Assembly: GCA_910584495.1 (NCBI GenBank)
Contig: CAJUAR010000086.1
Coordinates: 1 to 10,186 of the forward strand
Length of the DNA: 10,186 bases
Reading direction: 5' to 3'
DNA from: an uncultured Muribaculaceae bacterium
GTDB taxonomy: Bacteria; Bacteroidota; Bacteroidia; Bacteroidales; Muribaculaceae
This document shows positions 7,607 to 10,186 of the stretch, piece after piece. Both the position numbers and the translations under genes were made by a program. The stretch's first letter is position 1, and each line of letters begins with the position of its first letter. Below the pieces are notes generated by a model. The model searched no databases, was not told the DNA's origin, and saw only the letters and a program-made list of their open reading frames with translations.

Positions 7607-9547
7607 TTATTTATAGGTAGCGACATCGAACGCTTTTGGACGTTCCATGCGTTCGGTGAAAGTGTTTCCGTTGTTGTCGGTGACAGTTATGACAACGGTG
7701 CTTGTAGCATCGGGAATACCTTTCACGCGGAAGAAGTGAGGCTGGTTCTGAGTGATGAAGTTGGGCGTGGAGGAGGAGGCTCCTTCAAAACGTTTTTTGC
7801 TCATGGCCAAGATATGGAGGGGGTCATAGTTCGTCTCCGAGCGGCAGCTGAGTTTTGTGCCGTCTTCGAGAGCAGCTTCCACTTTCCATTTGGGATTGAA
7901 GTTCCACACATTGATGAGCACCTCGTTGTTCTGAGTTCCGGGATATGCGGCAACGTATTTGTCCCAGTCTTTAGCAGCAGTTCCCGAAAGATTCGACATA
8001 GATTCGAACTTCACGTTGTTGAGGTCGTAGGAACGGAACTGATGGCTGAAATCTTTGCCGGCAGTCTTGTAGTCCCAGGCAATGTTCTTGCCGTTAACGG
8101 TAGAGATACAGAAGCCCGAAGGAGTGCCGTCGGTCGAAAGGAGGATGCCGCTGAGTTTGCCGCTCCACCACCAGTCGGAGCAAACAGCGCCAACGTTGTG
8201 TTCATAGACAGGCTTGCCGTGGTCGGGCGTAACGTTGTAGTTCTTGTGGGTGTGGCCGGTGACGAAGTGAACGGTGTAGCCGGTTAGGGCGGCAAGAAGT
8301 TCGCTTGTCGAGCCGTCGAGCGATTCTTTGAAGGCAGCCGAACCGCTGGGACGGTAGACAGGAGCGTGCATCATCACCATCACGGGAGTAGACTTGTCCA
8401 CGAAGCTGAGGTCTTTCTGGAGCCATGACAACTGGTAGTCGAAGAGACGTTCCTTGTATGTGCGGCTTGTAGTGCCGTCGTAAGTGGAGCAGTCAATGTC
8501 GTCGAGGAAAATGTAGTGCACCTGGCCGATGTTGACGGAGTAGTAGTTCGGACCGACAATCTTGCGGAACGGAGCCTTGGCAAGACGGTTTGTTGTAGTT
8601 GCGTAGTCGTTGTCGTGGTTGCCTATGGTGTGGAAGAACTGTTTACCGGCGAAAAGGCCGTTGACTTTTTCAATATAGTTGTCGAGGGTGTAATCCTTCC
8701 AGTAGATGTCCCACGACATGTCGCCGAGGGTCATGATGTAGGTCTTGACGGTAGAATGTTCATCGTAGTAGGCATTTAGGTCCTTGGCAAATTCGGTGAA
8801 CTGGCTAATGTCGCCGTTTCGGTTTGCCAGATGTATATCGCCAAGGAATAGAATGCGGTGATTGTCCTGGTTCGCCTTCTTGAGCTTGAAGCTGGCGCTT
8901 TCGGGAGTAGCCTCATCGCCCACGAGCTGAACGAAATGCTTAGGCACCACACCGTTGGCCTCAGCAGCCTCGTAGCCCGAGGGGAGGACAACAAACACAT
9001 AGCCATTTTCTTTTTTTGATGCCAGCTGGTAGACACCTTCGGCATTTGTCTTTGCAAAATCGACACCGTCGCTCACAAGTACATCTGCCATGGGCTGGTC
9101 GTCGCAGGTAACGAAACCATAGACAGTTGTCGAGGGATCGAGGGGAACCTTCTTTGCAATGCGTTTCACAGTCATGTTGCCCAGGTCCTTCTTGCGCGTA
9201 CCACGTTTTAGCTTGAGGACATACTTGCCGTCGCCGAGCTTTGCAGGGAATGTGAAACTCAGGCCGGAATCGTCGATGCTGTTGATGTTGCAATCATAAA
9301 TAAGGCCTTCGGCCACAACCTGGATAACATCTGTGCCCAGGATGCCGTGTCCGGCTGTGAGGGGGAGAATGCAATCGGCTCCGTCTTCTATTTCAACAAT
9401 GGCGGGCAGAGTGATATTCACTTTGAACTCGTCGGTCTGGCCACTGTTGGGATCGTCGTCCTTGCTATCGGAGCAAGCGACATTGACAACAGCAAGACCC
9501 AGACAAAGAATTGCCCATACAAAAAACTGTGAAAATTTCGTGGTCAT
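7607..9547 (-). CDS. Calcineurin-like metallophosphoesterase lipoprotein (MetallophosN / Metallophos / MetallophosC)
   Basis: 646 residues; first gene of the operon. A lipoprotein signal peptide ends VNVAC (cysteine 25), followed by SDSKDDD, an acidic stretch consistent with surface export. Residues about 41-130 form an extra Ig/IPT-like beta region of unknown role. Residues about 141-222 match MetallophosN (VYGFVTCDDQPMADVLVSDG, PSGYEAAE). The catalytic calcineurin-like fold (about 231-435) keeps all metal-binding motifs: GDIH (D237, H239), GD (275-276), GNHD (309-312), MHAP (H394) and GHTH (H432, H434). Residues about 445-640 fit the MetallophosC domain. It should hydrolyse a phosphomonoester or phosphodiester at the cell surface or in the periplasm; the substrate is unknown. 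No promoter or terminator is apparent in the 52-nt gap to the susC-like gene, so co-transcription is likely. The start gives an intact signal peptide after an AT-rich leader. Confidence 0.93.
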   Translation of the reverse strand: MTTKFSQFFVWAILCLGLAVVNVACSDSKDDDPNSGQTDEFKVNITLPAIVEIEDGADCILPLTAGHGILGTDVIQVVAEGLIYDCNINSIDDSGLSFTFPAKLGDGKYVLKLKRGTRKKDLGNMTVKRIAKKVPLDPSTTVYGFVTCDDQPMADVLVSDGVDFAKTNAEGVYQLASKKENGYVFVVLPSGYEAAEANGVVPKHFVQLVGDEATPESASFKLKKANQDNHRILFLGDIHLANRNGDISQFTEFAKDLNAYYDEHSTVKTYIMTLGDMSWDIYWKDYTLDNYIEKVNGLFAGKQFFHTIGNHDNDYATTTNRLAKAPFRKIVGPNYYSVNIGQVHYIFLDDIDCSTYDGTTSRTYKERLFDYQLSWLQKDLSFVDKSTPVMVMMHAPVYRPSGSAAFKESLDGSTSELLAALTGYTVHFVTGHTHKNYNVTPDHGKPVYEHNVGAVCSDWWWSGKLSGILLSTDGTPSGFCISTVNGKNIAWDYKTAGKDFSHQFRSYDLNNVKFESMSNLSGTAAKDWDKYVAAYPGTQNNEVLINVWNFNPKWKVEAALEDGTKLSCRSETNYDPLHILAMSKKRFEGASSSTPNFITQNQPHFFRVKGIPDATSTVVITVTDNNGNTFTERMERPKAFDVATYK

Positions 9548-9790
9548 TTTATAATATATATATTTCAGATATGATTGGATTAAAAGTGCATGCGTGCAGT
9601 TGTCAGCCAGAAAGGCATTCTGACAAAAGCTATATTACTAAGAAGCACGTAGTTAACTCTTTCATTTATGGGTTCTCCGGAGCTTGGTTTGTGATTGGCT
9701 TAAGTTTCTAATCGAAAGTTGCAGATTTCGATTTCGAAAGCCTTTTGAGCCTTATTGATTTCTCTGCGTAGTTTTTCATTTCGTTTTTAC
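9548..9790 (-). other. Probable 5' leader of the SusCD operon
   Basis: About 240 nt separate the strong promoter at 9795-9826 from the first operon ATG at 9547. This stretch encodes no recognisable protein beyond a possible 23-codon ORF. It contains two mutually exclusive short hairpins at 9602-9624: GTCAG (9602-9606) can pair with CTGAC (9620-9624), or CAGAA (9608-9612) with TTCTG (9618-9622). The near-palindrome TGCATGCGTGCA lies at about 9588-9599. The last 25 nt before the ATG are almost pure A/T, as is usual for Bacteroidetes translation starts. No known riboswitch is recognised. That the leader is transcribed as a unit is inferred from the promoter match. Confidence 0.4.
9708..9779 (-). 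CDS. Possible 23-residue basic leader peptide
   Basis: An ATG at 9777-9779 opens 23 codons ending at a TAG at 9708-9710. It begins about 15 nt downstream of the -7 element of the best operon promoter, where a first start codon would be expected. The peptide starts MKNYAEKSIRLKRLSKSKS and is rich in lysine, arginine and serine; it has no signal peptide or known domain. It could be a translated leader that affects downstream structure, or chance. The same frame forms the tail of a longer open frame reaching 10010. Confidence 0.2.
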   Translation of the reverse strand: MKNYAEKSIRLKRLSKSKSATFD

Positions 9791-9794
9791 GCCT

Positions 9795-9826
9795 CAAAAG
9801 TAGTACTTTTTTTGTTACCAAACAAA
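9795..9826 (-). promoter_or_regulatory. Candidate main promoter of the phosphoesterase-SusCD-BACON operon
   Basis: On the minus strand TTTG (9823-9826) is followed after 20 nt by TACTTTTG (9795-9802). All specified positions of the Bacteroidetes -33/-7 consensus match. The spacer contains an A7 tract. A second TTTG at 9819-9822 would give a 16-nt spacer. The predicted start is near 9788, giving a leader of about 240 nt. No better match lies closer to the gene. Confidence 0.55.
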
Positions 9827-10038
9827 AAAAAGGTGCTCTAAATCGTAAAAAAACGCAAAAACCCCGATTTTTAACGTTTCGCGCCGAGGGTGGGCCGTAA
9901 CCTCCCCATGCAGCCAACAAGTCGGCGACACGGACACACACACTGAAACGCCTTATGCGAGGTAGCGTTTGCCGGAGCAGAGAGTTGAAATACTGTCGTG
10001 TAATTTCCATAACAAATAACGGTGCTATTATTACGGTG

Positions 10039-10066
10039 CAAAGAAAGGCAGATTTTGTTTCATCAA
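10039..10066 (-). promoter_or_regulatory. Weak upstream promoter-like element
   Basis: Minus-strand TTG (10064-10066), 17 nt, then TTTCTTTG (10039-10046), one mismatch from TAnnTTTG. A 7-bp direct repeat ACGGTGC occurs at 10033-10039 and 10019-10025, spaced 14 bp, just downstream of the -7 element. If used, it would serve the doubtful 100-codon frame or give the operon a leader of nearly 500 nt. Confidence 0.25.
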
Positions 10067-10096
10067 TATTGCCAAATGGTTAAGAGTATGTTACTA

Positions 10097-10179
10097 AAGT
10101 TTCGCAAGCTTTAAGGCTTGCAAAACTTAGAGATTCAAGTTTCGCAAGCTTCACTTGAAGGTTATGTTGCTAAAGCAAC
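10097..10179. repeat. Degenerate hairpin and direct-repeat cluster, running to the window edge
   Basis: The 15-mer AAGTTTCGCAAGCTT occurs at 10097-10111 and again at 10137-10151, a 40-bp period; each copy can fold on itself (AAGTTT, loop CGC, AAGCTT with one G-T pair). The larger hairpin at 10098-10127 pairs AGTTT with AAACT and GCAAGC with GCTTGC around one mismatch. A second at 10134-10159 pairs TTCAAGT with ACTTGAA. A third at 10166-10179 is GTTGC, TAAA, GCAAC. TATGTTACTAAAG (10088-10099, approximately) and TATGTTGCTAAAG (10164-10175, approximately) suggest the units share ancestry. No coding frame is convincing here. Confidence 0.5.
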
Positions 10180-10186
10180 GGGTTAT

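Larger units (their letters stand above)
9708..10010 (-). other. Doubtful 100-codon open frame, possibly a dispersed intergenic sequence
   Basis: A frame starting MEITRQYFNSLLRQTLP runs 100 codons. It has high Arg, Phe and Cys content, no recognisable domain, and passes through A/T homopolymer runs at 9807-9860. It also runs across the best promoter in the region (9795-9826), so the frame and that promoter are unlikely both to work as read. A weak promoter-like match lies at 10039-10066, 29 nt upstream of the ATG. I do not recognise the product. It may be an unusual small protein, but a conserved promoter-region sequence that happens to stay open is more likely. Confidence 0.2.

Noticed and set aside
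9624..9632. TAGCTTTTG on the minus strand as a closer operon promoter
   Set aside because: It has one extra base relative to TAnnTTTG and no TTG at about 19-21 nt upstream; the element at 9795-9826 fits far better.
9842..9872. AAATCG...CGATTT inverted repeat with following T-run as a plus-strand terminator
   Set aside because: Only a 6-bp AT-rich stem with a loop of about 20 nt, and no plus-strand gene precedes it; the surrounding A/T runs make chance pairing likely.
10097..10179. CRISPR array
   Set aside because: Only one 15-bp repeat occurs twice, spacing units are themselves palindromic and related, and there are no cas genes.

Overview
The window looks like chromosomal DNA of a gut-type Bacteroidales, plausibly Muribaculaceae. 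This is inferred from a SusC/SusD pair, BACON-type and calcineurin-type surface lipoproteins with acidic residues after the lipid-anchored cysteine, an AAA-ATPase-like/DUF1703-type gene, promoters of the TTTG / TAnnTTTG class, AT-rich starts without Shine-Dalgarno sequences, and roughly 50% G+C. The family-level assignment is a guess. All convincing genes are on the minus strand.

In the direction of transcription (right to left): positions 9548-10186 are non-coding or only doubtfully coding. They hold a degenerate hairpin/direct-repeat cluster at the right edge, a very good Bacteroidetes promoter (9795-9826), a doubtful 100-codon ORF and a roughly 240-nt leader. A four-gene operon follows: a calcineurin-like metallophosphoesterase lipoprotein (7607-9547), a SusC/RagA TonB-dependent transporter (4132-7554), a SusD/RagB substrate-binding lipoprotein (2312-4111), and a BACON-domain lipoprotein with OB-fold-like middle and jelly-roll-like C-terminal regions (767-2287). 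Gaps are only 52, 20 and 24 nt, and an 11-bp perfect hairpin at 720-744 ends the unit. The next 230 bases hold a pair of GGGCTGGCAGCCC palindromes in a REPIN-like arrangement and the promoter of the last gene, an AAA-ATPase-like protein (1-486) cut by the left edge.

The operon resembles a minimal polysaccharide-utilisation-type locus. The BACON lipoprotein and SusD would capture a ligand at the cell surface, SusC would import it using TonB energy, and the phosphoesterase would process it. The locus lacks any glycoside hydrolase, polysaccharide lyase, sulfatase or protease, and no regulator lies in the window. The only visible enzyme is a phosphoesterase, encoded first, so the substrate may carry phosphate ester or phosphodiester groups. 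That is inference. No CRISPR array, tRNA, rRNA, insertion sequence or phage gene was seen.
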